NCBI RefSeq assembly: GCF_016722895.1
Contig: NZ_JAEQNA010000009.1
Location: forward strand, 124,001-188,000
Reading direction: 5' to 3'
DNA from: Ramlibacter aurantiacus
Lineage (GTDB): Bacteria; Pseudomonadota; Gammaproteobacteria; Burkholderiales; Burkholderiaceae_C
Length of the DNA: 64,000 nucleotides
Both the position numbers and the translations under genes were made by a program. Numbering within the stretch: the stretch's first letter is position 1; every line of letters starts with the position of its first letter. Under the pieces are notes generated by a model that searched no databases, was not told the origin of the DNA, and worked only from the letters and a program-made list of their open reading frames with translations. Positions 56,959 through 64,000 of the stretch are shown here, one piece after another.

Positions 56959-58460
56959 GTTTCGGTCAGGCTGTCGTTGCCGTGTTGAAGAAAGGCGCGC
57001 AGCTCGATGGGCTGCGCGGGGTCGATGGCTCGCACCCGCAGCTGCATGCGCCAGGTGCGGGTGGCGGGGTTGAAATAGGCGTTCTGCTCTTCGATGAGGC
57101 CGTTGGCGTCGGCGCTGGCGACGGGGCGGACCGGCGCCTCGGGTCCGAGGGCGGCCAGGCTGGGGCCGGTGAAGTCCACCAGGAACTGGGTCTGGCCGGC
57201 CACCGCTGCCGCATCGCGCACGTAGCCGAAGCCCTGGCGCGACTGCACGGCCCAGCCGCTGGGCGGACGCTGCTGGTCGTCGCCCTGCCAGCTCAGCTCG
57301 TACGCCAGGTCCAGCGGTTCGCCCGGGGCCGGCAGGCGCTCGGGCACCCAGTAGGCGACCACGTTGTCATGGGTCTCGTCCGGGATGGGCAGTTGCACCA
57401 GCTCCACCCGGCCTGGGCCCCAGTCGCCCAGCGGGCGGACCCAGGCCGACGGGCGGCGCTCGTAGCGAGCCTCCACGTCCTCGTAATTGGCGAACTGGCG
57501 GTCACGCTGCATCAGCCCGAAGCCGCGCAGGCCGTCGACCTGGAAGGAGTTCACCAGCACCGACTTCGGGTGGACCAGCGGGCGCCAGAGCCATTCGCCG
57601 CCCGTGGTGGCGACCATCAGGCCATCCGAGTCGTGCACCTCCGGGCGGAAGTCGCGGGCACGGGGCTGGTTCTCGCCGAAGAGGTACATGCTGGTCAGCG
57701 GCGCGATGCCCAGGGTGGCCACCGGCGGCACGCCTTGGCGCAGGAAGACCCGGGCCCGCACCTGCAGGGCGGTGGAGGAGCCCGGCTGGAGCACGAAGCG
57801 GTAGGCGCCGGTCGCGCGCGGCGATTCAAGCAGCGCATGGATCACCAGTTCCTTGGCGCCGGGCGCCGGGCGCTCCAGCCAGAACTCGGAGAAGCGCGGA
57901 AATTCCTCGCCCGATCCGCCCACGGTGTCCAGCGCCAGCCCGCGTGCCGACAGGCCGTATTGCTGGCCCGCGCCGAGCGCGCGGAAGTAGCTCGCGCCCA
58001 GGAAGACGACCAGCTCGTCCTTGTAGGCGTCGTTGTTCAGGGGGTAGTGCACGCGGAAGCCGGCGAAGCCCAGGTCGCCCCAGCTGTCGGGGTCGACCGC
58101 GTTGCGGCCGTAGTCGAAATCAGTGCGCAGATAGGGCAGGTGACGCACGGTGCCGTCAGGGGCGACCTCGTTCACCAAAACCGGCTGCGGCGCGTACTTG
58201 CCCAGGTGGAAGAACATGGCCTCGAACGGTGATCCGGCATCGCGCCAGAGGGCCCGGGCAGGGCGGAAGCGGATATCGCGCAGCCCGTCGTAGTCGAGCG
58301 CTGCGAGGGTGGGGGGAAGCTGGGAGGAGGGCTCGACGTAGGGCGCCGCGGCCCGCTCACGAGCGATGCGGGTGAGCTCGTCGAAGTGGAAGGCCTGGGC
58401 GAACGCCGCCGGCACGAACAGCGCCAGGGAAGCCAGGAGGAAGACACGCCAGATCCACAT
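56922..58460 (-). CDS. opgG: Glucans biosynthesis protein OpgG (MdoG)
   Basis: OpgG is a periplasmic protein that shapes osmoregulated periplasmic glucans, probably by branching the OpgH-made chain. The 512-residue protein starts with a signal peptide (MWIWRVFLLASLALFVPAAFAQ, cut before AFHFDEL) and then the family strings FRVHYPLNNDAYKDEL, FLGASYFRALGAGQQYGLSARGLA and the C-terminal HIILPDAAR. It heads the opgG-opgH operon. The upstream 261-base gap to glrR contains no recognised promoter element. Confidence 0.95.
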   Translation of the reverse strand: MWIWRVFLLASLALFVPAAFAQAFHFDELTRIARERAAAPYVEPSSQLPPTLAALDYDGLRDIRFRPARALWRDAGSPFEAMFFHLGKYAPQPVLVNEVAPDGTVRHLPYLRTDFDYGRNAVDPDSWGDLGFAGFRVHYPLNNDAYKDELVVFLGASYFRALGAGQQYGLSARGLALDTVGGSGEEFPRFSEFWLERPAPGAKELVIHALLESPRATGAYRFVLQPGSSTALQVRARVFLRQGVPPVATLGIAPLTSMYLFGENQPRARDFRPEVHDSDGLMVATTGGEWLWRPLVHPKSVLVNSFQVDGLRGFGLMQRDRQFANYEDVEARYERRPSAWVRPLGDWGPGRVELVQLPIPDETHDNVVAYWVPERLPAPGEPLDLAYELSWQGDDQQRPPSGWAVQSRQGFGYVRDAAAVAGQTQFLVDFTGPSLAALGPEAPVRPVASADANGLIEEQNAYFNPATRTWRMQLRVRAIDPAQPIELRAFLQHGNDSLTETWTHIILPDAAR

Positions 58461-58721
58461 GGCGGGCTTCAGTGCAAACCCTATGCCAGCCGACTTTCTC
58501 TTTGCGAATCAATGACTTAGCTTGGTTCCGACGGCCGATGCCGGAATGAGGCCGCTGGCGGGGGCTCAACCCCCCCCCAAAGCGTCGCTGCCCGGCGACA
58601 GGCCGCGCTTGAAACGGTTGTGCTGGGTCGGCGCAACGAGGCGCGGCCGTATCGCCGTCGGCCGCTCGGAACGCGCCTGACAGAGGGGCCGTCCGCCTCG
58701 GCAGGAGGCGCCCGGGCAGCC

Positions 58722-60134
58722 TCACTCGTCGTCGTCGCCGCCTTGTCGCTGTTCGGCGACAGGGCCGGCGGGCCCGGCGACACCCTCTACCTTGAACAAG
58801 CCCGGCGTGAGCTCGTTCTTCTGCAGCAGCCGGTAGAACTCGGTGCGGTTGCGCCCGGCCAGGCGGGCGGCGTCGGCCACGTTGCCGTCGGTCAGCTTGA
58901 GCAGGCCCACCAGGTACTCGCGCTCGAAACGCTCCTTGGCTTCGGCGTAGGTCAGCACTTCCACGCCAGGCACGCGCAGGGCCCGTTGCACCAGTGCCAG
59001 GGGCACCAGCGGGGTGGTGGACAAGGCGCACACCTGCTCGACCACGTTGAAGAGTTGCCGCACGTTGCCGGGCCAGGCCGCGGCGGTCAGGGCCTTCATC
59101 GCCTCGGGCGCGAAGCCCGACAGGCGCCGGTGGTACTTGGCTGCCAGCTTGTGCAGGAAATGATTGGCCAGCAAGGGAATGTCTTCGCGCCGCTGGGCCA
59201 GGGTGGGCAGCGACAGCGTGACCACGTTCAGTCGCCAGTACAGGTCCTCGCGGAACTGGCCGCTGGCCATCGCGGCCTCCAGGTCGCGGTGCGTCGCCGA
59301 GACGATGCGCACGTCCACCGAAATCGACTGGCTGGACCCCACCGGCCGCACGGCGCGCTCTTGCAGCACCCGCAGCAGCTTGACCTGCAGGGCCGGCGGC
59401 ATGTCGCCGATTTCGTCGAGCAGCAGCGTGCCGCCGTCGGCCGCCTGGAACAGGCCCTTGTGGTTGGCCACGGCGTCGGTGAAGGCGCCTTTCACGTGGC
59501 CGAACAATTCGGACTCGAGCAGGGCTTCGGGGATGGCGCCGCAGTTCACCGCCACGAAGGGCTTTTTCGCGCGCGGGCTGGCCCGGTGGATGGCGCGGGC
59601 CAGCATCTCCTTGCCGGTGCCGCTGTCGCCGCGCAGCAGCACCGACGCATCGGAGCCAGCCACCAGCCGGGCCTCGGCCAGCAACTCGGCCAAGCGGCTG
59701 GAGCGGCTGATGATTTCGCTGCGCCAGGCCTCGTCGCTGGGCCCGGCCGCCGGCGCCGGGGCTGCCACGGCCAGGGCCTGCTCCACCTTCTCCAGCAGTT
59801 CGCGCGGCTCATAGGGCTTGGTCAGGTACCCGAACACGCCGCGCGCCGTGGCGTTCACCGCGTCGGGAATGGTGCCGTGCGCGGTGAGCAGGATCACGGG
59901 CAGCGACGGATGCCGCTGGTGGATCTCGTCGAACAAGGCCATGCCGTCGCGCCCGGGCAGCCGCACATCGCTGAGCACGACCTGCGGCCGCTCCACCGCG
60001 AGCTGGCTCAGCGCGGCCTCGGCCGAAGGCACGGCACTGACGTGGTAGCCAGCGGCCGACAGCCGCATGGACAACAGGCGCAGCAGGTCGGGGTCGTCGT
60101 CGACCAGCAGGATGCGGGCTTTGGGTGAACTCAT
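58722..60134 (-). CDS. glrR: Sigma-54 response regulator GlrR/QseF-like
   Basis: The 470-residue regulator has a receiver domain (Asp56 in VVLSDVRLPGRDG), AAA+ domain with Walker A GDSGTGKE (169-176) and Walker B GGTLLLDEIGDMP, and an HTH near the C terminus (DAARLAGRNRTEFYRLLQKNEL). The contact loop reads GAFTDA (216-221), so the fifth residue is Asp rather than Gly. The nearest relative by sequence is GlrR, which with the kinase GlrK and lipoprotein QseG responds to envelope stress in enterobacteria. All three are here in order. Confidence 0.88.
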   Translation of the reverse strand: MSSPKARILLVDDDPDLLRLLSMRLSAAGYHVSAVPSAEAALSQLAVERPQVVLSDVRLPGRDGMALFDEIHQRHPSLPVILLTAHGTIPDAVNATARGVFGYLTKPYEPRELLEKVEQALAVAAPAPAAGPSDEAWRSEIISRSSRLAELLAEARLVAGSDASVLLRGDSGTGKEMLARAIHRASPRAKKPFVAVNCGAIPEALLESELFGHVKGAFTDAVANHKGLFQAADGGTLLLDEIGDMPPALQVKLLRVLQERAVRPVGSSQSISVDVRIVSATHRDLEAAMASGQFREDLYWRLNVVTLSLPTLAQRREDIPLLANHFLHKLAAKYHRRLSGFAPEAMKALTAAAWPGNVRQLFNVVEQVCALSTTPLVPLALVQRALRVPGVEVLTYAEAKERFEREYLVGLLKLTDGNVADAARLAGRNRTEFYRLLQKNELTPGLFKVEGVAGPAGPVAEQRQGGDDDE

Positions 60135-60245
60135 CTCAGTTCTTCACGATGCTGCGGCGCGCGCGGGCCACGGCGGAACCGGCTTGGCCGGGCCGCTGGT
60201 GGCGCCCCTTGAGGAAAGGCGACCAAGGCGCTTCGGGGTGGACGT

Positions 60246-60950
60246 TCATCTCACCGGACGGGAGGGCATGCTGCGCTCCAGCGCGCGCAGAGCTTCGAGC
60301 CGCTCGCTGAGTTGGTCGGAGCGGCGCTGGCTCTCGCGCAGCTGCTGCGCCTGCCGCTCCAGTTGCTCTTCCAGCCGCTGCTGCTGCGCGTGCTGGACCA
60401 GCAGCAGCCGCGCCAGCGCACGCAGGCCACGAGCTTCCACACTGTCGTTGGCCAGCACCGCCTGCAGCAGCGTCTGCACGCGCGGCGAGTCGGCCGGCTG
60501 CTGGCCCTGCTTCAGCGCCAGGGCCAGCAGCAGCTGGTTCAAGGGCGTGGCCGGCGTGGCGGCCAGGCGGGTGATCTCGGCCGACAGCTCCGCGGCGCCG
60601 ATCCCGCGCAGCCGCTCCGCCTGTTCGAGCGCGATGAGCACCGGTGACGGCGGCGCCGCCGCGGGCTGTCCGGGCGCGGGCGGTGCCACGGGGGCGGCGG
60701 CGGCCGGCGCGGGCGCCGGGGCCACGTCCCTCACCCGGGCCGGCGTGGGCGGCGTCTCCACGGAGACGTTGGTCGATGGCGCAGGCTCGGGCGCTCGCGA
60801 GGGTGAGGGCGCAGGCGAGGGCCGGGTCGGTAGGGCGCAGGCGGCAACCAGCGCGGTCAACACGAGGAGGGCCGGCAGGCGCAGCCGCGAGCGGCCGGGC
60901 CGGCCGCCGCTCGCCAGGGGGGAGAGCCGATGGGCTTGCTCAGCTTGCAT
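60246..60950 (-). CDS. QseG-like outer membrane lipoprotein, glr operon
   Basis: The 234-residue protein has an N-terminal signal with lipobox LVAACALPTRP, a long Pro/Ala-rich linker (about 41-105), and a helical C-terminal half ending in a coiled-coil-like stretch (QRLEEQLERQAQQLRESQRRSDQLSERLEAL). It sits between the kinase and regulator genes as QseG does in the glrK-qseG-glrR operon, where QseG activates GlrK. Sequence resemblance to QseG is weak, so the name is by position and form. The ATG overlaps the kinase end by 11 bases. Confidence 0.78.
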   Translation of the reverse strand: MQAEQAHRLSPLASGGRPGRSRLRLPALLVLTALVAACALPTRPSPAPSPSRAPEPAPSTNVSVETPPTPARVRDVAPAPAPAAAAPVAPPAPGQPAAAPPSPVLIALEQAERLRGIGAAELSAEITRLAATPATPLNQLLLALALKQGQQPADSPRVQTLLQAVLANDSVEARGLRALARLLLVQHAQQQRLEEQLERQAQQLRESQRRSDQLSERLEALRALERSMPSRPVR

Positions 60951-62406
60951 GGGGAAGTTCGATCCGGAAGTGCGCGCCGGGCATTCCTTCATCGAGAAGG
61001 GTGACCTGGCCGCCGTGGGCCGCAATGTACTCCTGCACGATGGACAGGCCGATGCCCGTGCCGCGCACCGCGTCCTGCGGCTGGCGCTCGCCCCGGTAGA
61101 AGGGCTCGAAGATGCGTTCCCGGTCTTCGGCGGCGACGCCGGCGCCCTGGTCGCTGATGTCGATGCGCGCGCGTCCTTCATGCGTCGACAGTGCCAGGCG
61201 CACGGCGCCGCCTTCGGGCGAGAAGCGGATGGCGTTGGACAGCAGGTTGGCCACGGCGGTGCCCAGCTTGTCGGCGTCGACCTGGGCCCACACGGGCCTG
61301 CCTTCCACCTCCACGCGCAGGCCGCCGCCCTGCCACTGCAGCCGCTGCGCCTCCACCTGTTCGTGCAGCAGGGCCAGCAGGTCCACCCGCTGACGGCGCA
61401 GCTGGCGGGCCTCGAAGGCCGCGGCATTGAAATTGAGCAGCGCCTCGATCTGCCCCTGCAGCACCATGGTGTTGTGGCGCAGGATGCGCGCGACTTCCTT
61501 CTGGTCGGGCGTGAGCTCGCCGGTCACGCCTTCTTCCAGCAGCGACACGCCTTCGCGCAGCGCCGCCAGCGGGGTCTTCAGCTCGTGCGAGATGTGGCGC
61601 AGGAAGCGCGCCTTGTCGGCGTCCAGCTCGGTGAGCCGCAGCCGCAGCCACTCGAGCTGCTGGCTCAGGCGCCGCACGTCGGCCGGTCCGCGGATGTCGA
61701 TGCGGCGATCGAGCCGGTTTTCGCCCAGGTCCACCACGGCCTTCTCCAGCCGCTTGAAGGGCCGCGCCAGCCACACGCCCAGCGCCACCGCCAGCACCGC
61801 CGCCAGCACGATGGCCAGCACCACCTGCTGCATCAGGCGTGAGCGGCTGGCGGCCAGGCTCTCGCGCAGCGCCCGGTCCCGCTTTTCGATGTCGTCCTGC
61901 ACGACGCGCGCGATCCGGCTGTTGACCGAATCCAGGTCGCGGAACTCCAGCGCCACGCGCCGTTCGCGATCCAGGGCGGTGTCGGGCGGTCCCTGCAGCA
62001 GCACCGCCACGTCGTGCAGCTGCTTTTGCCAGCGGTCCAGGTGGGGCTGCGCCACCTCGGCGCGGCGCAGGCGCTGCAGGCTGGCCTGTGCCTGCTGCAG
62101 CTCCTCGCGGAAACGCGCCATCAGCACCGGGTCGTTGAAGATCAGCCCCTGGCGCGCGGCGCGTTCCATCGCCAGCGAACGGGCGGTGACGTTCTGCGAG
62201 CTGGAGGTCAGGTCCAGCGCCCGTGCCGCCTCGTCGCTGCTCTGCGCCATCAGCTGCTCAAGGATCATCACGGCCCGCACCGCCGCCGCGCCCAGCAGCA
62301 GCCCGATGGCCAGGAAGGCCACCAGCAGCAACTGGCGGAACGAGGCGAGCTGGGCCCAGCGCAGGCGCGAGCGCCCCCCCCGCCGGCGATCGCGGCGCGT
62401 GGCCAC
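60940..62406 (-). CDS. glrK: Sensor histidine kinase GlrK/QseE-like
   Basis: The 488-residue kinase has membrane helices at about 25-47 and 193-213 enclosing a 145-residue periplasmic sensor domain, a HAMP-like region (about 214-265), the HisKA motif HISHELKTPL with His274, and the ATPase motifs VANLLSNAIRFSPEGG, DQGAGVAAEDRERIFEPFYRG and GTGIGLSIVQEYIAAHGG. It is followed by the lipoprotein and glrR, and its start codon abuts the miaB stop. Phosphoryl transfer to GlrR should activate sigma-54 promoters. Confidence 0.9.
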   Translation of the reverse strand: MATRRDRRRGGRSRLRWAQLASFRQLLLVAFLAIGLLLGAAAVRAVMILEQLMAQSSDEAARALDLTSSSQNVTARSLAMERAARQGLIFNDPVLMARFREELQQAQASLQRLRRAEVAQPHLDRWQKQLHDVAVLLQGPPDTALDRERRVALEFRDLDSVNSRIARVVQDDIEKRDRALRESLAASRSRLMQQVVLAIVLAAVLAVALGVWLARPFKRLEKAVVDLGENRLDRRIDIRGPADVRRLSQQLEWLRLRLTELDADKARFLRHISHELKTPLAALREGVSLLEEGVTGELTPDQKEVARILRHNTMVLQGQIEALLNFNAAAFEARQLRRQRVDLLALLHEQVEAQRLQWQGGGLRVEVEGRPVWAQVDADKLGTAVANLLSNAIRFSPEGGAVRLALSTHEGRARIDISDQGAGVAAEDRERIFEPFYRGERQPQDAVRGTGIGLSIVQEYIAAHGGQVTLLDEGMPGAHFRIELPHAS

Positions 62407-63747
62407 TCAGGCGGCCGCGCTCTCGCGCACCAACACCTCGCCGCGCAGCGAGTGCGGCAGGGCCTGGGTGATGGTCACGTCGACCATCTGGCCCACCAGC
62501 CGGGTCGATCCCGCGAAGTTCACGATGCGGTTGCACGCCGTGCGCCCCATCAGCTCCTGCGCGTTCTTGCGCGAGGGGCCTTCCACCAGGATGCGCTGCA
62601 CCGTGCCCACGCGGCTGGCGCTGATGCGCCGCACGTTGGTTTCCAGCAGGGCCTGCAATTGCTGCAGCCGCGCCAGCTTCACGGCCTGCGGCGTGCCATC
62701 TTGCAGTTGCGCGGCGGGCGTGCCGGGCCGGGCGCTGAACACGAAGCTGAAGCTCGCGTCGTAGCCCACGTCTTCCACCAGCTTCATCAGCCGGGCGAAG
62801 TCGTCCTCGGTCTCGCCGGGAAAGCCCACGATGAAGTCACTCGACAGCGACAGATCGGGCCGGATGGCGCGCAGCTTGCGCACCGTGCTCTTGTATTCCA
62901 GCACCGTGTAGCCGCGCTTCATGGCCATCAGGATGCGGTCGCTGCCGTGCTGCACGGGCAGGTGCAGGTGGCTCACCAGCTGGGGCACGCGGGCGTACAC
63001 GTCGATCAGCCGCTGCGTGAACTCGTTGGGGTGGCTGGTGGTGTAGCGGATGCGCTCGATGCCCGGGATCCCGGCCACGTACTCGATCAGCAGCGCGAAG
63101 TCGGCGATCTCGCCGCCGTCTCCCATGGGGCCCCGGTAAGCATTCACGTTCTGCCCCAGCAGCGTCACCTCTTTCACGCCCTGTTCGGCCAGCCCGGCCA
63201 CTTCGGTCAGCACGTCCTCGAAGGGGCGCGACACCTCTTCGCCGCGGGTGTAGGGCACCACGCAGTAGCTGCAGTACTTGCTGCAGCCTTCCATGATGCT
63301 CACGAAGGCGCTGGCGCCGTCCACCCGGGCGGGCGGCAGGTGGTCGAACTTCTCGATCTCGGGAAAGCTGATGTCCACCTGCGGCCGCTGCTGCCGCTCG
63401 CGCTGCGCCAGCATCTGCGGCAGCCGGTGCAGGGTCTGCGGGCCGAACACCAGGTCGACATAGGGCGCGCGCTCGATGATGGCGGCGCCCTCCTGGCTGG
63501 CCACGCAGCCGCCCACGCCGATCATCACGCCCTTGGCCTTGAGGTGCTTCACGCGCCCCAGGTCGGAGAACACCTTCTCCTGCGCCTTCTCGCGCACCGA
63601 GCAGGTGTTGAACAAAATCAGGTCGGCCTGCTCGACGTCTTGCGTGGGCTCGTAGCCCTCGGCCGCCTTCATCACGTCGGCCATCTTGTCCGAGTCGTAC
63701 TCGTTCATCTGGCAGCCGAAGGTCTTGATGAATACCTTCTTGGTCAT
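62407..63747 (-). CDS. miaB: tRNA-2-methylthio-N6-dimethylallyladenosine synthase MiaB
   Basis: MiaB adds a methylthio group to i6A37 of tRNAs reading U-starting codons, using S-adenosylmethionine and two 4Fe-4S clusters. The 446-residue protein has the auxiliary-cluster cysteines in [25 protein letters not shown] and GCVASQEG, and the radical SAM motif [20 protein letters not shown]. The C-terminal TRAM domain includes [16 protein letters not shown]. The start [18 protein letters not shown] is normal. It is followed directly by glrK. Confidence 0.97.
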   Translation of the reverse strand: MTKKVFIKTFGCQMNEYDSDKMADVMKAAEGYEPTQDVEQADLILFNTCSVREKAQEKVFSDLGRVKHLKAKGVMIGVGGCVASQEGAAIIERAPYVDLVFGPQTLHRLPQMLAQRERQQRPQVDISFPEIEKFDHLPPARVDGASAFVSIMEGCSKYCSYCVVPYTRGEEVSRPFEDVLTEVAGLAEQGVKEVTLLGQNVNAYRGPMGDGGEIADFALLIEYVAGIPGIERIRYTTSHPNEFTQRLIDVYARVPQLVSHLHLPVQHGSDRILMAMKRGYTVLEYKSTVRKLRAIRPDLSLSSDFIVGFPGETEDDFARLMKLVEDVGYDASFSFVFSARPGTPAAQLQDGTPQAVKLARLQQLQALLETNVRRISASRVGTVQRILVEGPSRKNAQELMGRTACNRIVNFAGSTRLVGQMVDVTITQALPHSLRGEVLVRESAAA

Positions 63748-63760
63748 GGCGGGCCCCCGG

Positions 63761-64000
63761 TCAGCGGCGACCGCCGAACACGCGGGCCAGCAGCTCCTGG
63801 AACTGCCGTGCCGACTCGGCGTCGGCGGCCGGACCTTTGCCGCCCAGGCGCGCGTACTCGGCCTCGGTCAGCAGCCACACCTCATGCACCAGCCCCATGC
63901 CGTCGCGGCGGAACACCACCGGGTGCTCCTGGCCGGCCAGGCTGGCCGACAGCACCAGCAGGTTGCGGGTGTCGCGGATGCGGGCGCCCGGCGACAGCCG
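63761..64000 (-). CDS. Conserved hypothetical protein, C-terminal part (truncated by window edge)
   Basis: The last 79 residues are visible: a [24 protein letters not shown] segment followed by [18 protein letters not shown]. The beginning of the gene is beyond the window. Similar short proteins of Burkholderiales commonly have a signal peptide followed by this [12 protein letters not shown] motif; no function is known. The stop is 13 bases before miaB on the same strand, so it may be transcribed with it. Only the C-terminal part can be assessed here. Confidence 0.7.
   Translation of the reverse strand, partial: RLSPGARIRDTRNLLVLSASLAGQEHPVVFRRDGMGLVHEVWLLTEAEYARLGGKGPAADAESARQFQELLARVFGGRR

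Noticed and set aside
58461..58721. The 261-base gap between opgG and glrR
   Set aside because: I looked for promoters, small genes and repeats and found only a C9 run and no convincing element.

Overview
The window is high-GC bacterial chromosome with dense, mostly intact housekeeping genes. Family content (Coq7, a Gram-negative trimeric porin, two orphan Bug-type solute-binding proteins, the divergent gspC/gspGHIJ layout, a lysine/alanine-rich H1-like histone, DUF1840, DUF3047, PP0621) points to Betaproteobacteria, order Burkholderiales, most likely a Comamonadaceae-type organism (Ramlibacter/Caenimonas/Variovorax-like). This placement is inferred from gene families; no rRNA gene is present. 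I see no rRNA, tRNA, insertion sequence, prophage or CRISPR array, and no gene-free stretch longer than 300 bases.

Layout. 1-1.9 kb: type II secretion pseudopilins gspG-H-I-J (minus) with divergent gspC. 1.9-7 kb: ilvA, a candidate small RNA or ilvA leader, an OsmC protein, coq7, a porin and a DUF3047 lipoprotein. 7-13.3 kb: an M20 amidohydrolase facing a sugar-phosphate block in which zwf plus a truncated RpiR/HexR regulator diverge from tal-pgi-DUF805. 13.3-15.5 kb: groEL and groES with a perfect CIRCE operator. 15.6-22 kb: the main accessory block, a small NrtS-like membrane protein followed after 4 bases by a 1074-residue reductive dehalogenase fused to its own ferredoxin-reductase module, then a Bug solute-binding protein, a LysR regulator and a glutathione S-transferase-like protein. 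21.9-29.9 kb: 5'-nucleotidase coupled to an isolated gspF, an aryl-CoA ligase with a MarR regulator, cyclopropane fatty acid synthase, DUF1840, a second Bug protein and an unrecognised membrane protein. 30-39.5 kb: an RsuA/RluF pseudouridine synthase, a fimbrial usher remnant, htpG behind a sigma-32-type promoter, a Gly/Val-rich lipoprotein, srkA, ohr, a NodI/NodJ-type exporter, psd and amn. 39.5-48.6 kb: an MlaE/MlaD pair with a lipoprotein, alkB, the H1-like protein and class Ia ribonucleotide reductase (nrdA/nrdB) with paired NrdR boxes. 48.7-64 kb: ampD, pilR-pilS, PP0621, a CcsA/YpjD-like protein, ffh, opgGH, a GlrK-lipoprotein-GlrR signalling operon, miaB and a truncated hypothetical gene.

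The most exciting system is the reductive dehalogenase block. The enzyme has no Tat signal and carries, in one chain, the corrinoid/2[4Fe-4S] dehalogenase, an FMN/NAD(P)H reductase and a 2Fe-2S domain, as in catabolic self-sufficient enzymes of the BhbA/NpRdhA type. It should take electrons directly from NAD(P)H and remove halogens from aromatic compounds in the cytoplasm. The adjacent binding protein, LysR regulator and GST suggest a small uptake, control and detoxification unit. Other points of note are two near-perfect long palindromes (34 and 35 bp), a highly structured nrdA-nrdB spacer, a candidate CU-rich small RNA upstream of ilvA, and two sigma-54 activators with non-canonical GAFTGA loops.
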